Assembly (NCBI GenBank): GCA_963525745.1
Contig: CAURMH010000018.1
Coordinates: 1-26,180 of the forward strand
DNA length: 26,180 nt
From: CAURMH01 sp963525745
Lineage (GTDB): Bacteria; Pseudomonadota; Gammaproteobacteria; Enterobacterales; Pasteurellaceae
Direction: 5' to 3'
Position numbers and translations under genes: made by a program. The notes beneath the pieces were generated by a model that worked only from the letters and a program-made list of their open reading frames with translations, made no database searches and was not told the DNA's origin. Shown piece by piece: positions 14,983 through 22,780 of the stretch (the stretch's first letter is position 1; every line of letters starts with the position of its first letter).

Positions 14983-17900
14983 CTATGCTAATAATCCGCC
15001 CGGACGGCGTTCTTTTTGTAATACTTCTACCACTTTGCCGGTAATCAAGTCACTGAGCTGTTTGCCTTGTTGCGCCTTTTGCTCGGTGGTTGTTTCTTCG
15101 TTGCCGTTACTGTCGATATGGATCGTGATGGTGATGTCATTGTTCATGTCTCCGCCACCATGATTCGACAGTATGCCGGGATAACTCGGCGAGCCACCAC
15201 CAACGCGCCCACCGTTCGCAAATTTAGGCAATCTACGTTGATTCAACGCGTTCATGAAACCGACGCCATAATGATCTACCGTGCGGGAGGTCATAACAAA
15301 TTCATTGTTAGATAATCGCGCCAAAATAGAATCACTTGTGCCGGTTCCAGGCCCTTGTACATGACCGCCAGTGGCAAATTTCATATTCACACTTTGAATG
15401 GTTGAGATAATGTTCGCCGTTGATGCTGCCACACTTGCCATTGCCGCCAGATTCGAAGGAAACGGCAAAGAGGACGCATTCGCGATACCTTGTTGAATCT
15501 TAATCACCGATTCGGCAATAGCGAATGCTTTGGACGCCACAAACATCGCTTTATAAATGCCGGATTGCTTGCCCGCCGCATTTTCCATCACGCCCGCCAT
15601 CGTATCAAATGCGGAACTCATCATTTGGGCGGATTGCCCGTAATAATCTAACTCCGATTGACGACGTTGATTATCGTATTTATCCATGATTTGTTGGCGA
15701 CGTTGTTGATATTCCTCTTCCGACAACAATTTCTGCTCATTACCGCTTTGCATTGCTTCAAGCAACGCTAAATCGCGCGTACGTTGGTTTTCGATTTCCT
15801 GATTCGGATCGAACTGCGCCCGAAATTGCGCCAGCGGATCGACCGCACTTTGTGACACGCCTTGCGCATAATCAAACTGCGCCCGTTGTGCCGCTTTGGC
15901 AGCTTCCGCCTGATTGAGTTGCCCTGCGCTATAAAGCTCCTGAATGGATTTTAAGTCATCATTCAAATTCGCTTTCAGCAGTTTCTCCGGCGCATACTTG
16001 CCGGCAAGCTCCAACCGTTGACGGGCAAAGCGTTCGGCAATGGCGGTTTTCGCTGTTTCATATTCTTGGTAAGATACCACGCCTTTTTTGTTGTGTTCTT
16101 CCAACCGCTGGAACATCCGCGCTTGCTCTAATTCAATTTCGCCAAGGCTTGAACTGTTTTTCTTGCGAATTTCATCGTAAAAGCTGAGCCAGCTGTCGCG
16201 GGCGTTTTCGGAGGAGCCTTTTGTTTTATGTTGTCTGTCGTCCCATTGCTTAGAATATTTTTCATCTAGTGCTTGGTAGGCGTCCATATAACCATCATTT
16301 TTTACCGTAATTCCTGCACTATCTAAATCACGGCGAATATTTAAGACAACCCAATCTTTTTTGGACTTAGCATTGCTAATTTGATTTTGTAATTTAGTGC
16401 GATCAATAAACGCCTGTGTTTTATCATCAATATTCAAGGCCTGCGGAACTTTACCAGAAATCGCGTCACGATAGGCTTGATTAAAAATCAGTAATCCATC
16501 CGCACTTTCCCTTGCGGCATTACCAACACCGAGCAGTTTATTCATCATTCCGACTAATGGCGATTGAACGTTAGCCGCATTATTTGCCACAATGAGCATA
16601 GATGAGTTAAAAGTTTGTGCATTTTGATCAGTACGTAATAATTCAAACCCTAAGTTACTTAAGATAGCATTCGTTTCATTCTCTGTAGTGCTGGCAAGCT
16701 GTGAAGAAATGTTTTCTCCTACACGTAAAGTTTCATTAAGCAAATTCTGCTTATCTTCCAATTCTGCAGCGATTTTTGCTTGTTCACGTTGAGCTTGTGC
16801 AATTTTTTCGGCATAGTTTACAAATGAAAACCCTTCGTTGTTTTCACTTAATGTTTGATAGGTTTTAATGGCAGCCGTCAAATTTTCATAACGCTTTTTC
16901 AGCTCTTCCAGTTGCTGTTTTTGAGCAATAATGCTTTCTTCGGCTTTGGCTTGCTCCGCACGAAGTTGAACACTGTTCATTTTTTCCAATGATTGCGTTA
17001 TTTGATCAAGATTGGCTGCATAAGCAAGCGCAGTCTCTTTGGCTCTTTCCGCTTCTTGTCGCCACTCTAACAAATATCCGGCTCCGAAAGAAAGCCCTAT
17101 TGCCAATGCGCCAATAGGTCCGCCAACAAAACCTAGTGCCCCACCTAATAATCGGCCTGCAGCGCTGGTGCTACGCTGCACAATAGCAAGGTTTCTATTT
17201 GCCGCGGCTTCTGCATTTATTGCAATAGCTAATTTTTTTGCTTGCGCTTCTGCCAAAGTTTTTACAGAAAGCAATTCAGCTTCTGTTCTGGCGTGAGCGA
17301 GTTTAATTTGAATTAAATTCATTTCCGCTACAGCTTCTGTACGTAATGAAGCAGTTCTCTGCACTTCTGCCCGCGCCACTTGAATTGCAACAACGGCTTG
17401 TTGGCGACTTTCAGTAAGAAAACCCTTGAGTTTTGTTGCGCCGACTGCTGCACCAAACGTCCCCATTACGGTTGCAGCCATTGTCAGATGGTTACTTAAT
17501 ACATTAATGGTTTCTGCAACAGCTCGGCTTACGCCAATCGCATTATCCGTTTCCCCCACCCATTTTACCGTGGCTGTCTTAAGATTCTCTAAGGCAGATG
17601 AAATGGTCAAAATTCGCGTACTAAATTGGCTATCAACACTATTTTTCGCACGTTCCAATGCGGGGATTAAAACATCCATTGTGAGCTTGCCTTCTTTCGC
17701 CATATTGCGAAGCTCACCGGTTGTGACACCTAATCCGTCTGCAATCGCTTTTGCCAAGCCCGGCGTTTGCTCCATAACAGAATTAAATTCATCCCCCCGA
17801 AAAACACCGCTGCCTAATGCTTGCCCAAATTGCATTAATGCCGCTTGCGCCGATTCTGCACTGGCACCGGAAATTGCAACGGCTTTTGATACTGTTTCTG

Positions 17901-18321
17901 TCAAACTTGCGACCTGTGCTTGGCTAATTTTTAAGGCTTCGGCATTTTGCGCAAAACGCTGATATACACCTGATGTCGCTTGGATACTCTGATTGGTTTT
18001 AAGCGAAATATCAAAAACAGATTCCAAACCACGTGCACTGTTGATTGATGCGCTTTCGACTAAACGAAGTTTATTTTGAATTTCAGTATAGCCATCCGCA
18101 TAATTTTTTAATTCAGCAATTCTTCCACCAGCTAATCCAGCCCAAAAGCTACCACGAGTGAAATTATTTAAATTTCTTGCTGCCTTTTCAATATTATTGA
18201 GATATTGAGATGTGCGCGCGGAAAATTGTTTTGCTCGATTTTGCGCTTTTTCTAAATTCTGCTGAAAACGAACCTGATCTAATGTCAGTTAAATGTTGAG
18301 TTGCCCCAATGAACCAGCCAT
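14983..18321 (-). pseudogene. H: Tape measure protein H, interrupted by TAA at codon 11
   Basis: This protein sets tail length and is ejected into the host. The full frame is 1,112 codons. It starts at ATG 18321 after a GGAGG ribosome site, reads MAGSLGQLNI, then TAA at 18289-18291, then continues in the same frame with LTLDQVRFQQNLEKAQNRA and onwards without another stop to 14983. The sense codon was probably GAA or CAA. Visible parts are a TP901-type tape-measure N-terminal domain (SGVYQRF... to ERAKNSV), Ala/Glu-rich coiled coils, a hydrophobic segment (LLGGALGFVGGPIGALAIGL) and a C-terminal GGHVQGPGTGTSDSILARLSNNEFVM motif. No ATG lies between the stop and codon 99, so reinitiation would need TTG 18027 or later and lose the N terminus. 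Probably non-functional unless suppressed. Confidence 0.9.
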
Positions 18322-18331
18322 ATTTCCTCCA

Positions 18332-18357
18332 TAAAAAAAGCTCACCAAAGTGAGCCT
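18332..18357 (-). terminator. Terminator just upstream of the tape measure gene
   Basis: Minus-strand GCTCAC-TTTG-GTGAGC followed by a T run, ending about 10 bases before the H start. It closes the cargo island from the left and would block late transcription reaching H unless antitermination operates. Confidence 0.8.
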
Positions 18358-18384
18358 TTTCAAAAAAATTTATTTATCAAATGG

Positions 18385-18639
18385 TTATTTTATTTTTGGT
18401 TGGATACCAAAAAGTTTATTCCATTTTTCTTCTCGAGTAAGTTTTTTGTCTAAAACAATACGAATACAATAAACCAAAGGAATTAACGAAACCGCAAAAG
18501 CAAACACCACTCCCCAAGGAAAAGAAGGTGTATTTAAATATCCGCATAACAACGAAAAACCAACGAGCAGAATTATTACCAATATAATTCCAATAGAATC
18601 AAATAAGAATTCAAAAAAACTATCAATAAGCCATCTCAT
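18385..18639 (-). CDS. Small membrane protein, two predicted TM segments (84 aa)
   Basis: Unrecognised. The N terminus is amphipathic (MRWLIDSFFEFLFDS), then comes a first membrane segment (IGIILVIILLVGFSLLCGYL), a short NTPSFPW loop, a second segment (GVVFAFAVSLIPLVYCIRIVL), and a basic cytoplasmic tail DKKLTREEKWNKLFG...KIK. Both ends are predicted inside. ATG at 18639 with AGGAGAG about 5 bases upstream. It follows the 101-aa membrane protein by 16 bases, so the two are co-transcribed. The codons are more AT-rich than those of the tail genes, indicating cargo. Superinfection exclusion is a reasonable guess from location beside the tape measure gene, but nothing in the sequence proves it. 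Confidence 0.75.
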   Translation of the reverse strand: MRWLIDSFFEFLFDSIGIILVIILLVGFSLLCGYLNTPSFPWGVVFAFAVSLIPLVYCIRIVLDKKLTREEKWNKLFGIQPKIK

Positions 18640-18655
18640 ATTCTCTCCTCTTTCA

Positions 18656-18961
18656 CTATTTAATAATAACGTAACGAACCTTGCTATGTTTTTCTTCCAT
18701 CTTTGCTTTTGTCTTTTTTAAACGTTCTTCTTGTTTGAATTGAACAATCCCTAAAATTACACCATACAAAATAGAACCAACAATAGTAAAAATAACAAAT
18801 ATTAAAAGTTTGCCAATGACGTTTGACCAAAGCTGTCCACTGGAATAAAGCGAAAAAATAATCATCGCAACAACCGGAAGCACAATAAAGCATAGTAGGA
18901 CTGCAACATACATTTTTACCCCCCAAATGACGGTATCAAATAATTCTCTAAATATATTCAT
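18656..18961 (-). CDS. Small membrane protein, two predicted TM segments (101 aa)
   Basis: Unrecognised. Layout resembles its 84-aa neighbour: a short N-terminal stretch (MNIFRELFDTVIWGVK), TM1 (MYVAVLLCFIVLPVVAMIIF), a small loop (SLYSSGQLWSNVIG), TM2 (KLLIFVIFTIVGSILYGVIL), then a long, strongly basic, probably helical tail (FKQEERLKKTKAKMEEKHSK). Predicted topology is both ends inside. ATG at 18961 with AAGGA 6-7 bases upstream. higA-2 ends 35 bases before it on the same strand, so readthrough from the TA promoter is likely. Low sequence similarity between the two membrane proteins but the same plan suggests a two-component membrane module. Confidence 0.75.
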   Translation of the reverse strand: MNIFRELFDTVIWGVKMYVAVLLCFIVLPVVAMIIFSLYSSGQLWSNVIGKLLIFVIFTIVGSILYGVILGIVQFKQEERLKKTKAKMEEKHSKVRYVIIK

Positions 18962-18995
18962 ATGTCATCCTTATACCTTGAGCTTTATAAAATCT

Positions 18996-19280
18996 CTAAG
19001 CCAACGCAAAATCAAATGGTTTAATCGTTGATTGACGATGTTGTTTTAACTCCCAAACATCATAGGCGGATTGTAATCCAAGCCACAATTTCGCCGTGCT
19101 AATACCGGCATCTTCAAGTGCCAATGCAATATTGGCCGTCATCGGCGCCTTTCCGTGGATTAAACGGGAGATGGTTTCGCGCGAAAATCCGAGATGTTTG
19201 GCTAATTTGGTTACTGAAACATTGTGGGGTTCGATAAAACCATCAAGTAAAATAATGCCGGGGTGGGTTGGTTTTCTCAT
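18996..19280 (-). CDS. higA: HigA-type antitoxin (copy 2)
   Basis: A 94-aa HigA: MRKPTHPGIILLDGFIEPHNVSVTKLAKHLGFSRETISRLIHGKAPMT includes the Xre helix-turn-helix, followed by the family block AKLWLGLQSAYDVWELKQ. A strong GGAGGA ribosome site lies 3-4 bases before the ATG. Its start is 8 bases after the higB-2 stop. It should repress the palindrome at 19582-19605 and neutralise HigB-2. Confidence 0.94.
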   Translation of the reverse strand: MRKPTHPGIILLDGFIEPHNVSVTKLAKHLGFSRETISRLIHGKAPMTANIALALEDAGISTAKLWLGLQSAYDVWELKQHRQSTIKPFDFALA

Positions 19281-19288
19281 TGCTCCTC

Positions 19289-19564
19289 CTAGTGATAATC
19301 TTCATAATTCAAAATATAAGCATCGCCATTGATAAATTCAAATGTGATTCGCCAATTTCCGGAAACAGTCATTGACCAAATTCCTTGACGATCACCTTTA
19401 AGTGCGTGACATTGATACAACATTTGGAAATCTTCTACTTGAGATGAACGATCAATCAGATCCAAAATACCGCCAATTTTTCTTAAATGGTCGGCACGTA
19501 ACCCTTTTGTAACTCCTTTCTCAAAGAACTGTTGTAATCCTTTATGCTTAAAACTTTTGATCAT
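19289..19564 (-). CDS. higB: HigB-type mRNA interferase toxin (copy 2)
   Basis: A 91-aa RelE/HigB-superfamily toxin: MIKSFKHKGLQQFFEKG opening, CHALKGDRQGIWSMTVSGNWRITFEFINGDA core and NYEDYH end, all conserved in active HigB proteins. It is transcribed in the same direction as the tail genes, unlike copy 1. It has a palindromic operator directly upstream and is followed by higA-2. It shares its key blocks with copy 1 (SFKHKGL, LKG, GNWR.TF.F.NG, DYH). Confidence 0.93.
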   Translation of the reverse strand: MIKSFKHKGLQQFFEKGVTKGLRADHLRKIGGILDLIDRSSQVEDFQMLYQCHALKGDRQGIWSMTVSGNWRITFEFINGDAYILNYEDYH

Positions 19565-19581
19565 GTGATTTCTCTTTCTCT

Positions 19582-19619
19582 ATTGTGATCATATTACATC
19601 ACAATAAAGGGAGGCACAA
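19582..19619 (-). promoter_or_regulatory. higBA-2 promoter and operator
   Basis: Minus strand: -35 TTGTGC (19614-19619), 17-base spacer, -10 TAATAT (19591-19596). A perfect inverted repeat ATTGTGAT-N8-ATCACAAT (19582-19605) spans the -10, fitting HigA autorepression. It is not a CRP site because the half-sites TGTGA/TCACA are 10 apart, not 6. Confidence 0.7.
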
Positions 19620-19639
19620 GCATTTTCTCATCCTATAAG

Positions 19640-20161
19640 TTACTTATTCAGTAGAGGCAACTCAATTTGCATTTTATCTTCAAAGATTTTTAGTGTGGCT
19701 TCAATCAAAGGCTTTTTATCTTTCCATTGACTTAATCCGGCACCGCACAAACTGGCAAAGCGTTTGTCGGATTGATATTCGCCTAAAACTTGATAATACT
19801 GTTCAAGTAAGGTTATTTCACCTTTGGCTAGCTGTTCCTGCATAAAATTAAAGGCTTTAATATACGCAATCTTAATCGCCATGGCTTTCTTAGTTTTATA
19901 ACCCATTACAAGCAACAAAAAGCCATCTTTTGTCATCTCAAACATTGGGCGCTTTTCGCCTTTTTTATCGATAAATTCAACGAGCTCAAAATTGAGCCGG
20001 TTAAATTCATCATCACCCGCCTCTAAAATTTCACGAATATCACGCAGTACGTTTTTATGTAATTTCCCAAAAACTTTCGCTATTGTTTCTGATGTGGTAA
20101 TCGTTTTTGAACCTTTGTTTTGAATAAATTGTTTAAAATTTTCTGGGTTTGCTAATTGCAT
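19640..20161 (-). CDS. Rha-family phage regulatory protein
   Basis: A 173-aa protein with the Rha domain: TITTSETIAKVFGKLHKNVLRDIREIL, then FELVEFIDKKGEKRPMFEMTKDGFLLLVMGYKTKKAMAIKIAYIKAFNFMQEQL. This block (S..IA..F.K.H.NVLR.I....T.DGF.LL.MG......A...K..YI.AFN.M) is diagnostic. Family members are phage regulators or antirepressors normally found near immunity or early genes; their mechanism is poorly known. The C-terminal part (EQYYQVLGEYQSDKRFASLCGAGLSQWK) is a variable effector-like domain. ATG at 20161 with AAGGA 7 bases upstream. Its position inside the tail operon, between the chaperone terminator and higBA-2, is unusual and marks it as cargo. Confidence 0.88.
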   Translation of the reverse strand: MQLANPENFKQFIQNKGSKTITTSETIAKVFGKLHKNVLRDIREILEAGDDEFNRLNFELVEFIDKKGEKRPMFEMTKDGFLLLVMGYKTKKAMAIKIAYIKAFNFMQEQLAKGEITLLEQYYQVLGEYQSDKRFASLCGAGLSQWKDKKPLIEATLKIFEDKMQIELPLLNK

Positions 20162-20188
20162 AATTTTTCCTTAATTAAATTTCAGGCA

Positions 20189-20216
20189 ATAAAAAACCGA
20201 CTATCTCTAGTCGGTT
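20189..20216 (-). terminator. Terminator after the G/GT chaperone genes
   Basis: Minus-strand perfect 8-bp stem ACCGACTA-GAGA-TAGTCGGT followed by six T, starting at the gpGT stop codon. With 18332-18357 it brackets the cargo island. Confidence 0.88.
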
Positions 20217-20517
20217 ATCGGTTGGCTAAATATTCTGCCGTGCCGTCATCTTCTTCATCATTTTCGACCGCACTTTCTTTGTAAAAGGGCATAAAATCCG
20301 AGAGTTCAGGCGGTTTAGTCTTCGGATCGCGGTTTATCATTGCCAACAGATGGCTAATTTGCGCCGTGCGGTAATCTTCACGCCAAAGCCCGAATGGTTG
20401 CTCGCGGTAAAACAGCATATATTCGGAAAAATGACGTTCAGGCATCAACTCAATTTCTTCTAACGTCTTCCCCAGCGCCAAAGATAGGGTTACTTGGAAT
20501 CTTCGGCGCTCGGTGAG
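20215..20517 (-). CDS. T: T extension of the tail assembly chaperone (gpGT), read by -1 frameshift
   Basis: Read after a -1 shift from gene G, this frame gives LTERRRFQVTLSLALGKTLE and then the T-type sequence EIELMPERHFSEYMLFYREQPFG...DYRTAQISHLLAMINR to an acidic C terminus, 100 residues in all. It lacks an ATG or ribosome site at its start (the only local start would be TTG 20481), and it is open right back to the slip site. So it is not a separate gene but the tail of a fusion of about 227 aa. In lambda, gpG and gpGT coat the tape measure and recruit tail tube protein V at a fixed ratio set by the frameshift. Confidence 0.85.
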   Translation of the reverse strand, partial: LTERRRFQVTLSLALGKTLEEIELMPERHFSEYMLFYREQPFGLWREDYRTAQISHLLAMINRDPKTKPPELSDFMPFYKESAVENDEEDDGTAEYLANR

Positions 20518-20897
20518 TTTTTTGGCTCAAGCTCGGAAATGGCTTGAGTGAGCTGTTCAAATACCGTTTTATCCAATTTGGAAAGTGCGGTTAAATCTGC
20601 TTCATTTTCCGCATCAAATAAATTGACGCCGTTTTCATCACAAAGGCGAATGGCTAGGGTGCGGGTTAAGCGATTTGGATCGTAGATTTTTGCCAATTGT
20701 TCGGTAAGTTGCCTTTCGTCGCTAAAATCAAGCGTAATACCTTGTGCTTCGGCAATTTTAATTAAGGCTTGCTGCTGACCATATAAGGCGTTATTCATTT
20801 CACCAACGGTAAATTCACGAATGAAATAACGTTCTCCGTTGATGTCAATCGGGCTAACTTTCGGTTTGTTGGCCAACAATTTTTCGCGCAAATTCAT
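20490..20897 (-). CDS. G: Tail assembly chaperone G
   Basis: A 135-aa protein in the position of lambda gpG: just after the tail tube gene and before the tape measure (cargo aside). The sequence MNLREKLLANKPKVSPIDINGERYFIREFTVGEMNNALY resembles the phage tail assembly chaperone family of siphophages. The product is acidic towards the C terminus, ends in PKNSPSAEDSK, and covers the frameshift site at codons 126-127. AAGGA precedes the ATG by about 10 bases. Confidence 0.85.
   Translation of the reverse strand: MNLREKLLANKPKVSPIDINGERYFIREFTVGEMNNALYGQQQALIKIAEAQGITLDFSDERQLTEQLAKIYDPNRLTRTLAIRLCDENGVNLFDAENEADLTALSKLDKTVFEQLTQAISELEPKNSPSAEDSK
20517..20523 (-). promoter_or_regulatory. -1 ribosomal frameshift site A-AAA-AAC
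   Basis: In the G frame the codons are CCA-AAA-AAC, giving the heptamer A-AAA-AAC (pattern X-XXY-YYZ) eight codons before the G stop. A one-base slip back enters the open T frame. A short inverted repeat just downstream may stimulate it (GCGCCGAAG...CTTTGGCGC, about 20477-20508). Confidence 0.85.
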
Positions 20898-20913
20898 TAT
20901 TTTTTATCCTTAT

Positions 20914-21024
20914 TTAATTAAACAATCGAATGAGCTCAATAATTGCTCTTAATAAATCAGCTGATACCCAAAAGAATATAGGTATGGAGAAAGCAAAAGC
21001 GATTTGCCAAATTGAATATTTCAT
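20914..21024 (-). CDS. Very small membrane protein (36 aa)
   Basis: The frame MKYSIWQIAFAFSIPIFFWVS... encodes one membrane segment followed by an amphipathic LLRAIIELIRLFN end. AAGGA lies 7-8 bases upstream of ATG 21024. A longer frame upstream (to 21159, TTG start) would pass through the gene V terminator and is rejected. It has no recognisable family, and its short length makes chance possible. It is a third small hydrophobic product near the cargo island. Confidence 0.45.
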   Translation of the reverse strand: MKYSIWQIAFAFSIPIFFWVSADLLRAIIELIRLFN

Positions 21025-21104
21025 AAGCAATTCCTTGATTATCTTTAAAAGAACTTTTAAAATACTTGCATCCAAAATGATTCCTTTTTCGTATTGATGG
21101 AATG

Positions 21105-21139
21105 AAAAACCCCGAGAGTTCGCTGCTTTCGGGGTTTTG
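21105..21139 (-). terminator. Terminator after the tail tube gene V
   Basis: Stem of up to 13 bp (AAAACCCCGAGAG with CTTTCGGGGTTTT, one G-T pair, 7-nt loop) with T runs on the minus strand, about 40 bases after gene V. It explains why high-level tube protein synthesis would fall off before the chaperones. Confidence 0.85.
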
Positions 21140-21178
21140 TTTTTATAAAGTACGGTCAAAATTTACTGCACTTTGTGG

Positions 21179-21826
21179 CTATACCGGTAAGTGATAATCA
21201 CGTTTTGCTTTCTTAATAGTGACGCCGGAATCGAACTTACCTTTCACTTCGCCGCTCCAGTTTTGCGAAGTTTGGATAAAGCCTGTACCATAAAGCGAAC
21301 CTTGATTATTTTTCAAAACCATCATCCACGGGAAAGTCTCTTTACCGTAGAATTTCTTACGCAAATCCTGCTGCATTGGCGTTGCCGGGGCGTAGAAGAA
21401 TGTCAATTTAATTGAACCATACTCAATTTCGCCCGCTTCGGTTTCGGTACCTTCGCTACACATGGTTGTCACATCTTCTTCGCCGAGCGTGTCACCGTCG
21501 CCTTCAATATTTTTGATCGCACAGAAGTTAGCGGACCATTTTACGGTGGCCACTTTTGCCGCCGTAAAATCCGTCGGCGTATCGTGATTGCTCCAGTCAA
21601 CTTCGTCCGCCAACGTAATTTTGTCGTTTGTAACGGCTTTCACCGGGTAATAACCATCAAGGGAACCAAGACCGGTGACTTTGACAAAATCACCGACTTT
21701 CGCACCGTGACCGGTTGCGGTAATGGTCGCGGGGTTTACCGTGGCCGCCGTCACGGCTTTATCACTATTTAAGCCGATGCCTAAATAAAATTTCGTCCCC
21801 TGAAAAGGGGTGGTTTGTGTTGGCAT
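21179..21826 (-). CDS. V: Major tail tube protein (lambda gpV family)
   Basis: A 215-aa protein in the position of lambda V, polymerising into the tail tube. It begins MPTQTTPFQGTKFYLGIG, contains a small beta-rich domain (ATITATGHGAKVGDFVKVTGLGSLDGYYPVKAV), then VKWSANFCAIKNIEGDGDTLGEEDVTTMCSEGTETEAGEIEYGSIKLTFFY, typical of siphophage tube proteins, and ends SGVTIKKAKRDYHLPV. GAGG is 8 bases upstream of the ATG. Followed by its own terminator. Confidence 0.88.
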   Translation of the reverse strand: MPTQTTPFQGTKFYLGIGLNSDKAVTAATVNPATITATGHGAKVGDFVKVTGLGSLDGYYPVKAVTNDKITLADEVDWSNHDTPTDFTAAKVATVKWSANFCAIKNIEGDGDTLGEEDVTTMCSEGTETEAGEIEYGSIKLTFFYAPATPMQQDLRKKFYGKETFPWMMVLKNNQGSLYGTGFIQTSQNWSGEVKGKFDSGVTIKKAKRDYHLPV

Positions 21827-21828
21827 GT

Positions 21829-22239
21829 TTAATCCTCGTATTTGATTTGGTATTTAAGGTTAGAAACGAACCACGTCCGATTTGTCGTATCTTGTTCGTA
21901 TTCATAGCTCATCAATTCAATTTCGGAAATCGTTTCCGATAATTCGTCATTGGCTATGGCACTTTCCAACCGTTGTTTGATTTGTTCGGCAATCTCATCT
22001 AACGCATCGTCGCCTACAGCAGTTTTCAGATAAATCGCGATGTTTAATACTGCGGTATATTCGTGATGACAGAGATCTAACGGTTCGCACGAAATTTCAT
22101 CTAGAAAAATCGCAATTGCCGACTTTTCCTGATCAATATCAATAAACAACGGGCGCCCGGAATAATAATTCTCGACGCCCGTTATGTTGTTATTGAGTAA
22201 ATCAAAAATTTGATGCCGAATTTGCTTATGGATTTGCAT
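21829..22239 (-). CDS. U: Tail terminator protein (lambda gpU family)
   Basis: A 136-aa protein that in lambda caps the finished tail tube. It begins MQIHKQIRHQIFDLL, has RPLFIDIDQEKSAIAIFLDEISCE and YTAVLNIAIYLKT...DDALDEIAEQIKQRLESAIAND, and ends in a strand (WFVSNLKYQIKYE). These are gpU-family features. It sits between Z and V as in lambda. Purine-rich GGGGGAG ribosome site directly before ATG. Confidence 0.88.
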   Translation of the reverse strand: MQIHKQIRHQIFDLLNNNITGVENYYSGRPLFIDIDQEKSAIAIFLDEISCEPLDLCHHEYTAVLNIAIYLKTAVGDDALDEIAEQIKQRLESAIANDELSETISEIELMSYEYEQDTTNRTWFVSNLKYQIKYED

Positions 22240-22247
22240 TTCTCCCC

Positions 22248-22778
22248 CTATTTTCGGAAAACAGTGCTTAATTCTTTCGCCAGTTCAATTTTCACCTGTT
22301 CCGAATAATCTTTCAGTTCATGATGAAACGCATTGGTTAAAGGTGCGGCAAGTGGAATTTTCACTACATCAATGGAATAACGGGCTTTGCCTCGGCGTTG
22401 CATTACCTGCCGTCGACCATTAGACAGAGTTTGGATAAAACCGCGTTGAACACGATGTTGACCGATTCGAATCTGCCCTTTCTCGATGTTCACCCGACGG
22501 CGCGGATCTTCCAGCAATCGGATTAACGGCAAATTCCCGCGATTGACACGAATTTTGGCCACAGGTTGGCGCGTCGTGGCTTTTTGTGTCAAACGGGCGC
22601 GCTTGCGAATTAATTTCATCGGCGCTTTAACTTCCTTCGATACGGTTTTTGTTCCGTGTTTAATGGCGTTTCGCGCCACCCGATTAATACTATTCGCCAC
22701 TGCTTTGGGCACCGCTTGCTTGGCTAATTTTTCAATATTCGCCTGTAATACCGCTATTCCTTCGATCTTGACCGCCAT
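22248..22778 (-). CDS. Z: Minor tail protein Z family
   Basis: A 176-aa, very basic protein (MAVKIEGIAVLQANIEKLAKQAVPKAVANSINRVARNAIKHGTKTVSKE), typical of the gpZ/HK97 gp10-like tail completion group that sits at the tail's head-proximal end. Arg/Lys-rich middle (RKRARLTQKATTRQPVAKIRVNRG). It ends 8 bases before U. GGAG lies 6 bases upstream of the ATG. Confidence 0.88.
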   Translation of the reverse strand: MAVKIEGIAVLQANIEKLAKQAVPKAVANSINRVARNAIKHGTKTVSKEVKAPMKLIRKRARLTQKATTRQPVAKIRVNRGNLPLIRLLEDPRRRVNIEKGQIRIGQHRVQRGFIQTLSNGRRQVMQRRGKARYSIDVVKIPLAAPLTNAFHHELKDYSEQVKIELAKELSTVFRK

Positions 22779-22780
22779 AT

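Noticed and set aside
17426..17962. Long plus-strand frame opposite the tape measure gene
   Set aside because: It is a shadow of Ala-rich coding on the minus strand with no ribosome site.
14983..18027. Tape measure gene starting at 18027
   Set aside because: That start is TTG with no ribosome site; conserved coding continues upstream in frame to ATG 18321 with GGAGG, broken only by TAA at 18289.
19582..19605. CRP binding site upstream of higB-2
   Set aside because: Half-sites TGTGA and TCACA are 10 bases apart instead of 6; an 8-bp arm palindrome over the -10 fits HigA autorepression better.
20914..21159. 81-aa frame after gene V
   Set aside because: Its N-terminal part reads through the gene V terminator from a TTG start; only the last 36 codons have a plausible start.
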